Under the pieces are notes generated by a model. It saw only the letters and a program-made list of their open reading frames with translations, searched no databases and had not been told where the DNA came from. A stretch of 12,728 nucleotides of DNA from JANRLJ01 sp034437895 (GTDB lineage: Bacteria; Chloroflexota; Anaerolineae; Aggregatilineales; Phototrophicaceae), in the NCBI GenBank assembly GCA_034437895.1, contig DAOTTO010000575.1, positions 1-12,728 of the forward strand, read 5' to 3'. Position 1 is the stretch's first letter, and each line of letters opens with the position of its first letter. The translations under genes and the position numbers were made by a program. Shown here piece by piece: positions 1 to 6,684 of this stretch.

Positions 1-100
1 CCCCACCCCTAAATCCCCTCCCCATTGCATGGAGAGGGGACTTCAAGATGCGTTTTTCTCCCCCTCTCCAAGTATTGGAGAGGGGGCCGGGGGGTGAGGT
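1..100. repeat. Double-hairpin palindromic intergenic repeat (REPIN/MITE-like)
   Basis: Two GC-rich hairpins stand side by side. The left one pairs 15-25 with 29-39 around a 3-base loop, with one mismatch. The right one is a perfect 12-bp stem, 60-71 with 75-86, around the loop GTA. Both share the CCCCTCTCC/GGAGAGGGG core. The outer ends are also complementary: 1-9 against 91-99 with one mismatch, so the whole block can fold as one long palindrome. It may extend left of the window. No T-run follows either hairpin in the minus direction, so it does not look like a classic terminator for the neighbouring Hsp70-like gene. Similar CCCCCTCTCC...GGAGAGGGGG elements are common dispersed repeats in Chloroflexota and cyanobacteria, from general knowledge. 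Confidence 0.7.
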
Positions 101-156
101 AAGCGAAAGTCCTGCAAGATTTTCTTTAGGGAAAGAATTTATGCCAAAAAAAGAGT

Positions 157-2514
157 TTAATCTGCTTGAATCCCATTTGTTGCGATGGGTAAAAGCGCAG
201 TCGAAGGATGAAGATTGACGAGGGCGATGAGTTTTTCATCTTCTTTAAGTTTCTGGGGCTTTTCAGCTTCGATATTTTCCCAATTGATCGGGAGGATACG
301 CTGCGAAGTGACGATATGGATCGATTGGTTTTTATCAGCGATGAGGACACTTTTGAGATCGCGTTGCGGAAAGATTCTTGCGCCGCTGGTTGGTATTGCG
401 TCTGCGGTAGCAATATCGGATGAATCAAGGCGCATAACCATTCCGCTGTTGTTGGCGAGGAGGAGGGAAGCAGGCTGATTTACCAACAGAGCAGCAATTA
501 AAGTATCTTTAACACTGATATTCATGAGCCGTCCTTCGGATTGTGCCGCTTTCTCTAATTGCAGTCGTGCTGTACGACCTGATGCGCTGAATAAAAAGAT
601 TTCTCCTTGCGTATCCATCAACATTAAAGGATTGCCTTTGAGTCGGGCGACTTGATAAGGGACAGGCTGTGCGATGCGCGGTAGGAGTGTCTCCGTGAAG
701 ATTTTAAAGTGTCCACTGTGGCTTATCAGGATGGGCGCGTGGGAGGACTGAACGTTTGACCAATCGGTGATGCTGGTGACGTATTCATCTCCGAAAATAT
801 CCGTCTGAAAACCTTCCGCGTCGGCTAATTCCAATCCGAGAGCATTTAGGCGGGTAAGTTGGCGGGGTGTTTTGAGCAAAAAGCGATATTCGGAAGTAAG
901 GAGCAAAAGCGGCTGATCCGAGGGCGCGGCGATCACGCGATCTAAGGGGGTGGCATTCCATGAAGTTGTCGGGGCTAATGCTGTGATAATTTCTTTGTTG
1001 GGCGTTAATCCGACCAGTGCAATTGATTGCTGTTCTTCTGTGCTAACTTCCGTGAGCGCAATGAATTTTTTCATGACCTCGAAATCGACCACAGGAATAC
1101 CATTTTTGGTGTTCTCAGTGATATGATCTGCCGAAATAAAATCCGACGGGCGATGTACAGGCATTTCGATTTCGCCTTGTTCGATCTGATGTGCGATGAG
1201 GCCTAAGCCGGAGGTAACACTGCTGAAAACATCCAAGCTGCGAACTTTTTCTTTCCCAAAGCGGGCTTCCAGCATATTGACGAAGACCGGAATTTGTGAA
1301 GAGCCGCCCGTACGGATGACGACATCAATCTCGCTAAGTGTTAGTCCAGCTTGGCCGATAAGATCATCCAGATACGTTTCAATCGTGCGAATGTCCGAGC
1401 GAATTACGCGCTCAAATTCGGCGCGGCTGACAATCTCACGCACACGAAAGTCTTGCCCGTCCAGCTTGATAATCGTGTGGGCGGCGTTAGAGAGTTCGCG
1501 TTTGCCGCCTTCCACAATATCGAACATTTTGATGCCGTAACTGCTGGAAACCAGTTGGCGTAGTGCGCGGATTTGCTGTGGCTTTTCCGCGTTTTGTTCA
1601 ATCTTCTTCATTTCCTCAAGTACGTCAGGCCGCTGTAACGTGAGCATTTCCTGCCAATTAGAGAATGCTTCATAATAGCTGCTCGGCACGGGCAAGAGCA
1701 TGTTTCCTACTTGGTAAGCGCTGCCTTCTCCGAAATGTTTGGGCAGTTTGGCGCGTACCAATTTTTGATCGAACACATCGCCTGCTATCGGTACACCGCC
1801 CGTCGCCAGCACCGCCCGATTTTTAGGATTTCCGACTCGTAAGATGCTGATGTCGAGCGTACCACCACCGAAATCAAAGACTAAAATATGTTGTTCGCGG
1901 TCAATCGTGGACTCATAATGGTAGGCGGCTGCTATAGGTTCATATTGCAAGTAAACCTCTTCGTATCCAGCACGAAAAGCCGCTTTGAGCAAGCGTTCTT
2001 TCGCCAATTGATCGGCTTGTGGATCAAAGTTAAAGCGCACAGGCCGGCCTAAGACAATCCGCTTGACCTCGCCTTGTAAGTATTTTTCCGCCTGTTGTTT
2101 GGCAATGAGCAGATAGAGCGCGATGATGTCTTCAAGAAAATAGAAATGTGAGCCGACGACTGTGCCAACGTAATTCAATGATGAGAGCGCTGTTTTAAAT
2201 GATAAGAATAAGCGCCCTGGTGATAAAACATCCTTATCAATATAGACATCCTTGACGAAAGAGGGGAGTTCAGCAAACGTCATCGTGATTTCGCCCACGC
2301 GCACCCGTTGAATATTGACAGGGCGGTTGAGGTTTTGCGCGAAGTACGTATCGATGGCGCTGCGTCCGGTATAAATTTGGCGGTCATTGGTGATGTAAAG
2401 GGCGGTGCGGTCTATGGCGTTCCCACTGCGACTTATGGGGATGATCTGCAACTGACGACCATCATAAGCTGCCATGCCCGAATTTGTCGTGCCGAAGTCC
2501 ATGCCGATTATCAT
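157..2514 (-). CDS. YegD-type Hsp70-family ATPase with C-terminal gyrase-A-like beta-pinwheel region
   Basis: The protein has 785 residues. Residues 1-445 form an actin-like/Hsp70 ATPase. The phosphate-1 loop DFGTTNS is at 6-12, the YEPIAAAYHY segment at 191-200, phosphate-2 DFGGGTLDIS at 214-223, and the adenosine motif RTGGSSQIP at 401-409. The motifs VLGRPVRFNF (154-163) and FLSFKTALSS (103-112) resemble E. coli YegD more than DnaK. YegD is only about 450 residues and lacks a substrate-binding domain. Here residues 490-785 instead hold about six degenerate repeats of 45-50 residues with the pattern hydrophobic strand, small turn (often G), basic/hydrophobic strand, for example LLLANNSGMVMRL at 684-696 and GRTARLQLEK at 646-655. 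This resembles the GyrA/ParC C-terminal beta-pinwheel, without the GyrA box. The protein is likely cytoplasmic, as no signal peptide or membrane segment is seen. The start at 2514 places GAGGGT 7-8 bases upstream and begins right at the ATPase fold. The ATPase call is firm; the C-terminal call is inference and the substrate is unknown. Confidence 0.9.
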   Translation of the reverse strand: MIIGMDFGTTNSGMAAYDGRQLQIIPISRSGNAIDRTALYITNDRQIYTGRSAIDTYFAQNLNRPVNIQRVRVGEITMTFAELPSFVKDVYIDKDVLSPGRLFLSFKTALSSLNYVGTVVGSHFYFLEDIIALYLLIAKQQAEKYLQGEVKRIVLGRPVRFNFDPQADQLAKERLLKAAFRAGYEEVYLQYEPIAAAYHYESTIDREQHILVFDFGGGTLDISILRVGNPKNRAVLATGGVPIAGDVFDQKLVRAKLPKHFGEGSAYQVGNMLLPVPSSYYEAFSNWQEMLTLQRPDVLEEMKKIEQNAEKPQQIRALRQLVSSSYGIKMFDIVEGGKRELSNAAHTIIKLDGQDFRVREIVSRAEFERVIRSDIRTIETYLDDLIGQAGLTLSEIDVVIRTGGSSQIPVFVNMLEARFGKEKVRSLDVFSSVTSGLGLIAHQIEQGEIEMPVHRPSDFISADHITENTKNGIPVVDFEVMKKFIALTEVSTEEQQSIALVGLTPNKEIITALAPTTSWNATPLDRVIAAPSDQPLLLLTSEYRFLLKTPRQLTRLNALGLELADAEGFQTDIFGDEYVTSITDWSNVQSSHAPILISHSGHFKIFTETLLPRIAQPVPYQVARLKGNPLMLMDTQGEIFLFSASGRTARLQLEKAAQSEGRLMNISVKDTLIAALLVNQPASLLLANNSGMVMRLDSSDIATADAIPTSGARIFPQRDLKSVLIADKNQSIHIVTSQRILPINWENIEAEKPQKLKEDEKLIALVNLHPSTALLPIATNGIQAD

Positions 2515-2558
2515 AATTTGACCCTCACTGATGACAAGCGGAAAGAAGATGTAGCGAG

Positions 2559-2583
2559 TTTCCGGGCGGGAAAATGCCGGAAA
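2559..2583. other. Hairpin in the leader of the Hsp70-like gene
   Basis: TTTCCGG at 2559-2565 is perfectly complementary to CCGGAAA at 2577-2583 across an 11-base loop. It lies inside the predicted roughly 100-base untranslated leader of the Hsp70-like gene. It does not match the CIRCE heat-shock operator (TTAGCACTC-N9-GAGTGCTAA). It could be a protein-binding palindrome or an RNA hairpin; its function is unknown. Confidence 0.35.
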
Positions 2584-2623
2584 ATTGATGGATTAACCTG
2601 TATTAGGTGGTTCAGGACGGGCG

Positions 2624-2652
2624 ATTATAGACCGTTAGTGATGGGGTGTGAA
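2624..2652 (-). promoter_or_regulatory. Sigma-70-type promoter for the Hsp70-like gene
   Basis: Read on the minus strand, the -35 is TTCACA (2652-2647), the spacer is 17 bases, and the -10 is TATAAT (2629-2624). Transcription would start near 2617, giving a leader of about 100 bases before the ATG at 2514. The hexamers match the housekeeping consensus at 11 of 12 positions with ideal spacing. This argues for ordinary sigma-70 transcription rather than an alternative heat-shock sigma factor. Confidence 0.65.
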
Positions 2653-2705
2653 GGGGGATTTTGAGGGAAGGCTTCGCTGTCGTCCCCTAATCCCTAGATA
2701 CGCAG

Positions 2706-2711
2706 TATAAT
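2706..2711 (+). promoter_or_regulatory. Probable -10 element for uppP
   Basis: TATAAT at 2706-2711 is a consensus -10 lying about 60 bases before the preferred uppP start. No good -35 is seen 16-18 bases upstream. It overlaps the ATG at 2710, which would otherwise be the first start of that frame. If this promoter is used, the mRNA begins downstream of that ATG, which favours translation from 2770. Confidence 0.45.
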
Positions 2712-2769
2712 GAAGGTGCATTTTTTTGCGCTATGTTTGAAATCACCTCTATTGGAGACATCTTTATTT

Positions 2770-3579
2770 ATGACCGAATGGATAAAAGTCATTATTTTAG
2801 GTATTGTTGAGGGTATCACTGAATTTCTACCGATTTCTTCTACTGGTCATTTGATTGTCGCGGGGGAACTGCTGAATTTTGCCAATACGTTAGACGGCAC
2901 ATTTGAAATTTTTATCCAGCTCGGTGCGGTGGTCGCTGTCATCGCCTATTATTGGTCAGATTTGTGGACACAAGTGAGAACAGTGCAGAGCGATAACGGC
3001 GTACAGCGGTTATGGTTGGCGATTATCGTCGCCGCGATCCCAGCCGCGCTTCTAGGCTTTTTGCTGCGCGATTTTATTACTGAAAGGTTGTTCAGGCCGG
3101 AAGTAGTGGCGATTTCGCTCATTATTGGCGGCATCGTGTTTTTAATCGTCGAGCGCCAACCCGCCAAAGCTACGCAGCCAACGAGCGACTTAAAGGCGAT
3201 TACCTTGCGACAAGCCGTTTTGGTCGGATTAGCCCAAACATTAGCGCTTGTGCCGGGCGTGTCACGTTCTGGCGCATCCATTATCGGCGGAATGCTTTCT
3301 GGCTTGAACCGTGAAGTGGCAACAGCTTTTTCATTTTACCTCTCGATTCCTGTATTAGGCGGCGCGACGATTTTCAGCCTGCTGACGAGCCTTGACGAAA
3401 TCAATTCTAATGATTGGTTTAATTTGATTTTAGGCGCGGTTATTTCTGGCATTGTAGCATGGTTTGCCATTGGGTGGCTGCTGCGTTTTGTGGCGCGGAA
3501 TAACTTTATTCCCTTTGGATATTATCGCATTGCAGCAGGGATTGTTATTCTTTTACTGGTCGCCGCAAACATCATTTGA
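2770..3579 (+). CDS. uppP: Undecaprenyl-diphosphatase (BacA/UppP)
   Basis: This integral membrane enzyme removes a phosphate from undecaprenyl diphosphate, recycling the lipid carrier for peptidoglycan and other cell-wall polymers; overproduction classically gives bacitracin resistance. From the ATG at 2770 it has 269 residues, normal for the family. The first signature, GIVEGITEFLPISSTGH (11-27), holds the two glutamates E14 and E18 and H27. The second, PGVSRSG (162-168), holds R166. These positions are spaced as in E. coli UppP. Seven or eight hydrophobic helices span the rest. The frame is open back to an ATG at 2710, but those 20 extra residues lack family resemblance, and a -10 box overlaps that codon. 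GGAGA at 2754-2758 serves the ATG at 2770 with an 11-base gap. The gene is monocistronic as far as spacing shows. Confidence 0.95.
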   Translation: MTEWIKVIILGIVEGITEFLPISSTGHLIVAGELLNFANTLDGTFEIFIQLGAVVAVIAYYWSDLWTQVRTVQSDNGVQRLWLAIIVAAIPAALLGFLLRDFITERLFRPEVVAISLIIGGIVFLIVERQPAKATQPTSDLKAITLRQAVLVGLAQTLALVPGVSRSGASIIGGMLSGLNREVATAFSFYLSIPVLGGATIFSLLTSLDEINSNDWFNLILGAVISGIVAWFAIGWLLRFVARNNFIPFGYYRIAAGIVILLLVAANII

Positions 3580-3623
3580 CTTTGTTGAAAGATGCTTAAG
3601 GTATTTCTCCAAGTCATTCCGTA

Positions 3624-3629
3624 TATAAT
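3624..3629 (+). promoter_or_regulatory. Possible -10 element for the receiver-kinase gene
   Basis: TATAAT at 3624-3629 lies in the 131-base gap after uppP, 82 bases before the next start codon. A convincing -35 at the correct distance is absent. No intrinsic terminator is visible after uppP, so read-through from uppP is also possible. The downstream gene has a clear ribosome binding site, GAAGGG at 3697-3702, eight bases before its ATG. Confidence 0.35.
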
Positions 3630-3710
3630 AGTCTTTAATAGGTGAATTGCGATTTTGTTATGCCGTTTTGCCGTCCGATTATAGACAAAAATGTGTGAAG
3701 GGTAACTACA

Positions 3711-4802
3711 ATGACGAAAATCTTGGTGATTGAAGATCATGATCATTTACGCAACGATCTTCTTGAAGTACTCAAGTTTGAAGGATTTGATGTTGCAGGC
3801 GCGGAAGATGGGCTTGTCGGTGTTGAAGCAGCACGCAGCTATCGCCCTGATCTGATTGTATGTGACATCATGATGCCTGGTATCCTCGGCTATGAGGTGC
3901 TGGAGCAGCTACGGAAGGATACCAAGACTTCTACTATCCCCTTTATCTTCTTAACTGCAAAGACGGATCGTACCGATATGCGGCTTGGCATGGGGTTAGG
4001 TGCGGATGATTATCTCACCAAGCCTTTTATGACGGGGGAACTTTTAGAGACGATTCGGGCGCGGCTCGATAAGCGTGAGAAGCTGAATCAGATGGCGCAA
4101 GGAAAGCTTAAAGAATTGAGCGATAATATTATTACGGCGCTGCCTCATGAACTGCGTACTCCGTTAAATACTATCCTTGGTTTTTCTGACATGCTTATGT
4201 TGGAAGCGCCGCGCCTTAAGCCTAATCAGGTGACAGAATGGGCGCAGCATATCAACGATGCGGCAACGCGCTTATATCGTCTAGTAGAAAATTATTTGAC
4301 GTATGTGCGGGTTGAGGTCATGTCGCAAGACCCTTTACGGGTTGATGCCGTCAAAAATAAACACGTTGATGTTGAAAGCGTTGTGCAGTATCAAGCCATG
4401 CACAAGGCACAGCAGTTTAAACGTCCCAATGATTTACAAATAGACATTGCGGGAAATCATAATTTGCTTTTGCCGGAGCAAGATTTCAGCAAAATTGTCG
4501 ATGAATTGATGGATAATGCCTTCAAATTCTCTATGGAAGGTACTCCAGTGGAAGTAAAGGGTTTCGCCCAAGATAAGCACTATATTCTGACGATTACCGA
4601 TCATGGGCGCGGTATGCAGCAAGATCAGATTGATTCAATTGGCCCTCACATGCAGTTTGATCGCTGGTTTTATGAGCATCAAGGAAATGGTTTAGGGTTG
4701 ACGATTGCGCGTCGTTTAGCCGAAGTTTATGGTGGTGAATTGAAAGTTACGAGCGAGCCAGAAAAACAAACGATTGTCACTGTGCGTTTACCGCTTGAAT
4801 AA
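3711..4802 (+). CDS. Receiver-histidine kinase hybrid (N-terminal REC, C-terminal HisKA-HATPase)
   Basis: The 363-residue soluble protein has an N-terminal receiver domain at about 3-120, with acidic D9, phospho-acceptor D52 (in CDIMMPG), T82 and K104 all present. A short linker leads to a dimerisation/phospho-acceptor helix with H146 in ALPHELRTPL, then an ATPase domain with N269 (DELMDNAFKF), D297 (DHGRGM) and the GLGL box at 327-330. All residues needed for phosphotransfer and ATP binding are visible. With no membrane segment or sensor domain, its input is probably phosphorylation of D52 by another kinase, so it would act as an intermediate relay element. Receiver-first hybrids of this type are frequent in cyanobacteria and Chloroflexota. 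No cognate output regulator is adjacent. The ATG at 3711 is supported by a GAAGGG site. Confidence 0.93.
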   Translation: MTKILVIEDHDHLRNDLLEVLKFEGFDVAGAEDGLVGVEAARSYRPDLIVCDIMMPGILGYEVLEQLRKDTKTSTIPFIFLTAKTDRTDMRLGMGLGADDYLTKPFMTGELLETIRARLDKREKLNQMAQGKLKELSDNIITALPHELRTPLNTILGFSDMLMLEAPRLKPNQVTEWAQHINDAATRLYRLVENYLTYVRVEVMSQDPLRVDAVKNKHVDVESVVQYQAMHKAQQFKRPNDLQIDIAGNHNLLLPEQDFSKIVDELMDNAFKFSMEGTPVEVKGFAQDKHYILTITDHGRGMQQDQIDSIGPHMQFDRWFYEHQGNGLGLTIARRLAEVYGGELKVTSEPEKQTIVTVRLPLE

Positions 4803-4826
4803 AGTGTGGAAATTCGCAATCTCCTG

Positions 4827-4862
4827 TATAATGAGCGACGTGATTTGTGGGTTTCAGGAGGG
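4827..4862 (+). promoter_or_regulatory. Promoter -10 and strong ribosome binding site before the lipoprotein gene
   Basis: TATAAT lies at 4827-4832, just after the receiver-kinase stop, without a recognisable -35. AGGAGGG at 4856-4862 is a near-perfect Shine-Dalgarno sequence six bases before the ATG at 4869. Together they argue against the ATG at 4806, which would put the promoter inside the coding region. Confidence 0.5.
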
Positions 4863-4868
4863 TGTGCG

Positions 4869-6029
4869 ATGAAGCACTTTATTAAGCATTTCTGGCTCTT
4901 AAGTGGGCTATTATTGATTTTGGCGACGGCAGGTTGTTTTCGGTCTGCGGGTGGGGCGGATGAACCCCCATTGTCGCCCGGTGTTTCTTCGGATACCGCG
5001 CCAACATCGGTTGCCGTAGTACCAAGCGAGACACCAACGGAAACGATCATCGAATTCACCCCTGAATTTACGCCTGTGGTTGACGTGACGGATACTCTAC
5101 TTTTGCCACCCACCGAAACGGCAACTGAAGCGGTGTTGTTCCCCCTAACCGAAACACCGACGACAGAATTTGTCGCACCATTGGAAACAGCCACCCAAGA
5201 GGTTGCCCTTCTGTTGACCGAAACGCCCACTGTGGTGTTTATCGCGCCGCCAACCGAAACACCTACATCAACCGCAACCGAAGAAATTTTCTTCGCGGCG
5301 ACGATGACGGCAACGGAGGCATTCGCGGCACTCGCTACACCGACTCCTGAGCAAGATATTATCTTCCCCACATCAACGCCGACCAGCTTCCTTGCACCTA
5401 CCGCAACCGAAGCCAATTCTGGTATCCCTGCATTACAAGAAACCACGCCTAACCAGAGCCAGATTGACGCGACCAATATCATCGCCTCTGCCACACAAGT
5501 TTTCATCAATCAGACATTAACCGCGCAGGCTGTACAAGTTGTTCCCACAATTCCGCCTTTTACGGCGACGATTGATCCCACATTGCTGCCACCGGGGCAA
5601 GTCCTGTTCACGCCAACACCAGCGCCAATCCTCAGTGGGGCAGACTGTGTGCATGAGGTCGTGTTGGGTGAAAATCTATTCCGCTTATCGCTGCGTTATG
5701 GTGTAGGAGTTGCGGATATTGCCCGTTCAAGCGGCATCACCAACATTAATTTGATCTTTGTTGGGCAAAAGCTGGTTATCCCCGGCTGCGGCACAACGGG
5801 TGTTGTTCCTCCAGCGACTACTATTCCGTCCGGCGAACTTGGCACAGGTGGCCCCCTGCCGGGTACTGGAACAGGAACAGGTAGTGGACGTATTCACACC
5901 GTTCAACAGTATGAAACACTCTTCCAAATCTCGTTGATCTATGGCGTACCTATTAATTCCATCGCCTCTGCGAATGGAATTTCAAACATTAATGTCATTT
6001 ACATCGGGCAAGAACTGGTCATTCCATAA
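4869..6029 (+). CDS. LysM-repeat lipoprotein with Thr/Pro/Glu-rich stalk
   Basis: The 386-residue product begins with a lipoprotein signal: positive MKHFIKHF, a hydrophobic run, then ATAGC with the modified cysteine at C23. Residues about 45-182 are low-complexity and rich in T, P, E and A with recurring TETPT motifs, typical of an extended and perhaps glycosylated spacer. Two LysM domains follow, at about 260-305 (CVHEVVLGENLF to KLVIPGC) and 342-386 (IHTVQQYETLF to ELVIP), joined by a Gly/Thr-rich linker. LysM domains bind N-acetylglucosamine-containing glycans such as peptidoglycan. The protein is therefore probably anchored to the outer face of a membrane and holds on to the cell wall; no catalytic domain is present. 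Two cysteines, C260 and C307, bracket the first LysM and could form a disulfide. The ATG at 4869 is chosen for its strong ribosome binding site and the signal peptide. Confidence 0.9.
   Translation: MKHFIKHFWLLSGLLLILATAGCFRSAGGADEPPLSPGVSSDTAPTSVAVVPSETPTETIIEFTPEFTPVVDVTDTLLLPPTETATEAVLFPLTETPTTEFVAPLETATQEVALLLTETPTVVFIAPPTETPTSTATEEIFFAATMTATEAFAALATPTPEQDIIFPTSTPTSFLAPTATEANSGIPALQETTPNQSQIDATNIIASATQVFINQTLTAQAVQVVPTIPPFTATIDPTLLPPGQVLFTPTPAPILSGADCVHEVVLGENLFRLSLRYGVGVADIARSSGITNINLIFVGQKLVIPGCGTTGVVPPATTIPSGELGTGGPLPGTGTGTGSGRIHTVQQYETLFQISLIYGVPINSIASANGISNINVIYIGQELVIP
5001..5414 (+). repeat. Degenerate coding repeat for the TETPT-rich stalk
   Basis: Within the lipoprotein gene, short units such as ACCGAAAC(A/G)CC, encoding T-E-T-P or T-E-T-A, recur about ten times with irregular spacing. 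The DNA units have diverged at silent and replacement sites, so this is an old repeat array rather than a recent perfect tandem expansion. Such tracts often vary in length between strains. Confidence 0.6.
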
Positions 6030-6041
6030 GGCGGCGGTTGG

Positions 6042-6572
6042 ATGGAGGAAAAAATACTCAGCACACAGCAAATTTATAATGGGCGAATCGTCAAGCTCGA
6101 ACTCCACGAGGTCGAGCTGCCCAATGGTCAACATAGCAAGCGCGAGCTTGTACGGCATCCTGGTGCTGTTGCAATTGTCGCGCTGGATAAAAATGGCGAT
6201 GTGTTGATGGTGCGTCAGTTTCGGCTCGCGGCGGGAAAAGTACTGCTGGAAATCCCTGCCGGAACGCTTAACCCAGACGAAGCCCCATTAGATTGTGCTG
6301 TGCGTGAGTTGCAAGAAGAGACCGGCTATAAACCGGGTGAGATTGAGCCTATGGGTGGGATTTTTGTCGCGCCCGGTTATACGACGGAATTTATCCACTT
6401 ATTTATGGCGACAGATTTGATCGAATCGAAGTTGGCCTTAGATGAGGATGAATTCATCGAGCTAGACCGTGTTTCGATGAAAGATGCCCTCACCCGGATT
6501 GAGAGTGGGGAAATTATCGACGGCAAGACCATCAGCGGCCTGCTGCGGGCGGCCCGGAAATTAGGGGTTTAA
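6042..6572 (+). CDS. Nudix hydrolase, ADP-ribose pyrophosphatase type
   Basis: The 176-residue protein carries a complete Nudix box: G74, E80, then REL-Q-EE-T-G at 88-95, matching GX5EX7REUXEEXGU. These residues bind the catalytic divalent metal. The N-terminal part with RHPGAVAIVAL (38-48) and VRQFRLA (57-63), and the length of about 175, are typical of the NudF/ADP-ribose pyrophosphatase group. That group hydrolyses ADP-ribose to AMP and ribose 5-phosphate in NAD turnover. The sequence LLEIPAGTL (68-76) leads into the Nudix box as usual for this branch. The start lies 12 bases after the lipoprotein stop with an AAGGCGG-like site between, so the two are probably cotranscribed. Substrate preference among nucleotide-sugar diphosphates cannot be fixed from sequence alone. 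Confidence 0.9.
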   Translation: MEEKILSTQQIYNGRIVKLELHEVELPNGQHSKRELVRHPGAVAIVALDKNGDVLMVRQFRLAAGKVLLEIPAGTLNPDEAPLDCAVRELQEETGYKPGEIEPMGGIFVAPGYTTEFIHLFMATDLIESKLALDEDEFIELDRVSMKDALTRIESGEIIDGKTISGLLRAARKLGV

Positions 6573-6590
6573 ACCGCCAGCATCTATCCC

Positions 6591-6619
6591 TTGAGCCACC
6601 CCGTGCATCATGATATAAT
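6591..6619 (+). promoter_or_regulatory. rplS promoter with extended -10
   Basis: The -35 TTGAGC (6591-6596), a 17-base spacer, and TATAAT (6614-6619) preceded by TGA (extended -10, TG at 6611-6612) form one of the clearest promoters in the window. Transcription would begin near 6626, leaving a leader of about 60 bases before the GTG of rplS. The promoter separates rplS from the Nudix gene. Confidence 0.8.
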
Positions 6620-6643
6620 CCGTTCTTCTTAGAATAAGCAGCG

Positions 6644-6667
6644 ATACGCCATACGGCGTATTTTTTT
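6644..6667 (+). terminator. Terminator-like hairpin in the rplS leader (putative attenuator)
   Basis: ATACGCC (6644-6650) pairs perfectly with GGCGTAT (6655-6661) around a 4-base loop and is followed by a T-run to 6667. This is the form of an intrinsic terminator, but it lies about 20 bases after the predicted rplS transcription start and ahead of its coding region, while it is separated from the preceding Nudix gene by a strong promoter. The reading preferred here is a leader attenuator controlling L19 synthesis. The alternative is a terminator for read-through from the Nudix operon only. Confidence 0.6.
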
Positions 6668-6684
6668 GAGAGAGAGGCAAGCAA

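Noticed and set aside
122..137. TTCTTT-AGGG-AAAGAA stem as a terminator for the Hsp70-like gene
   Set aside because: The stem is short and AT-rich, and no T-run follows it in the minus direction.
2710..2769. Upstream ATG extending UppP by 20 residues
   Set aside because: A -10 box overlaps the ATG, no ribosome binding site precedes it, and the extension does not match the family N-terminus.
4806..4868. Upstream ATG extending the LysM lipoprotein by 21 residues
   Set aside because: It would bury the signal peptide behind a charged stretch and place the TATAAT at 4827 inside the coding region; AGGAGGG before 4869 fits the shorter form.
4727..5509. 260-codon minus-strand open frame opposite the lipoprotein gene
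   Set aside because: It is the antisense shadow of the Thr/Pro/Glu repeat, giving a Val/Ser/Gly-rich nonsense protein; the plus-strand gene has a signal peptide, ribosome binding site and LysM domains.
6566..6575. GGTTTAAACC palindrome at the Nudix stop codon
   Set aside because: A ten-base perfect palindrome without spacer, T-run or repeat partner; probably chance.
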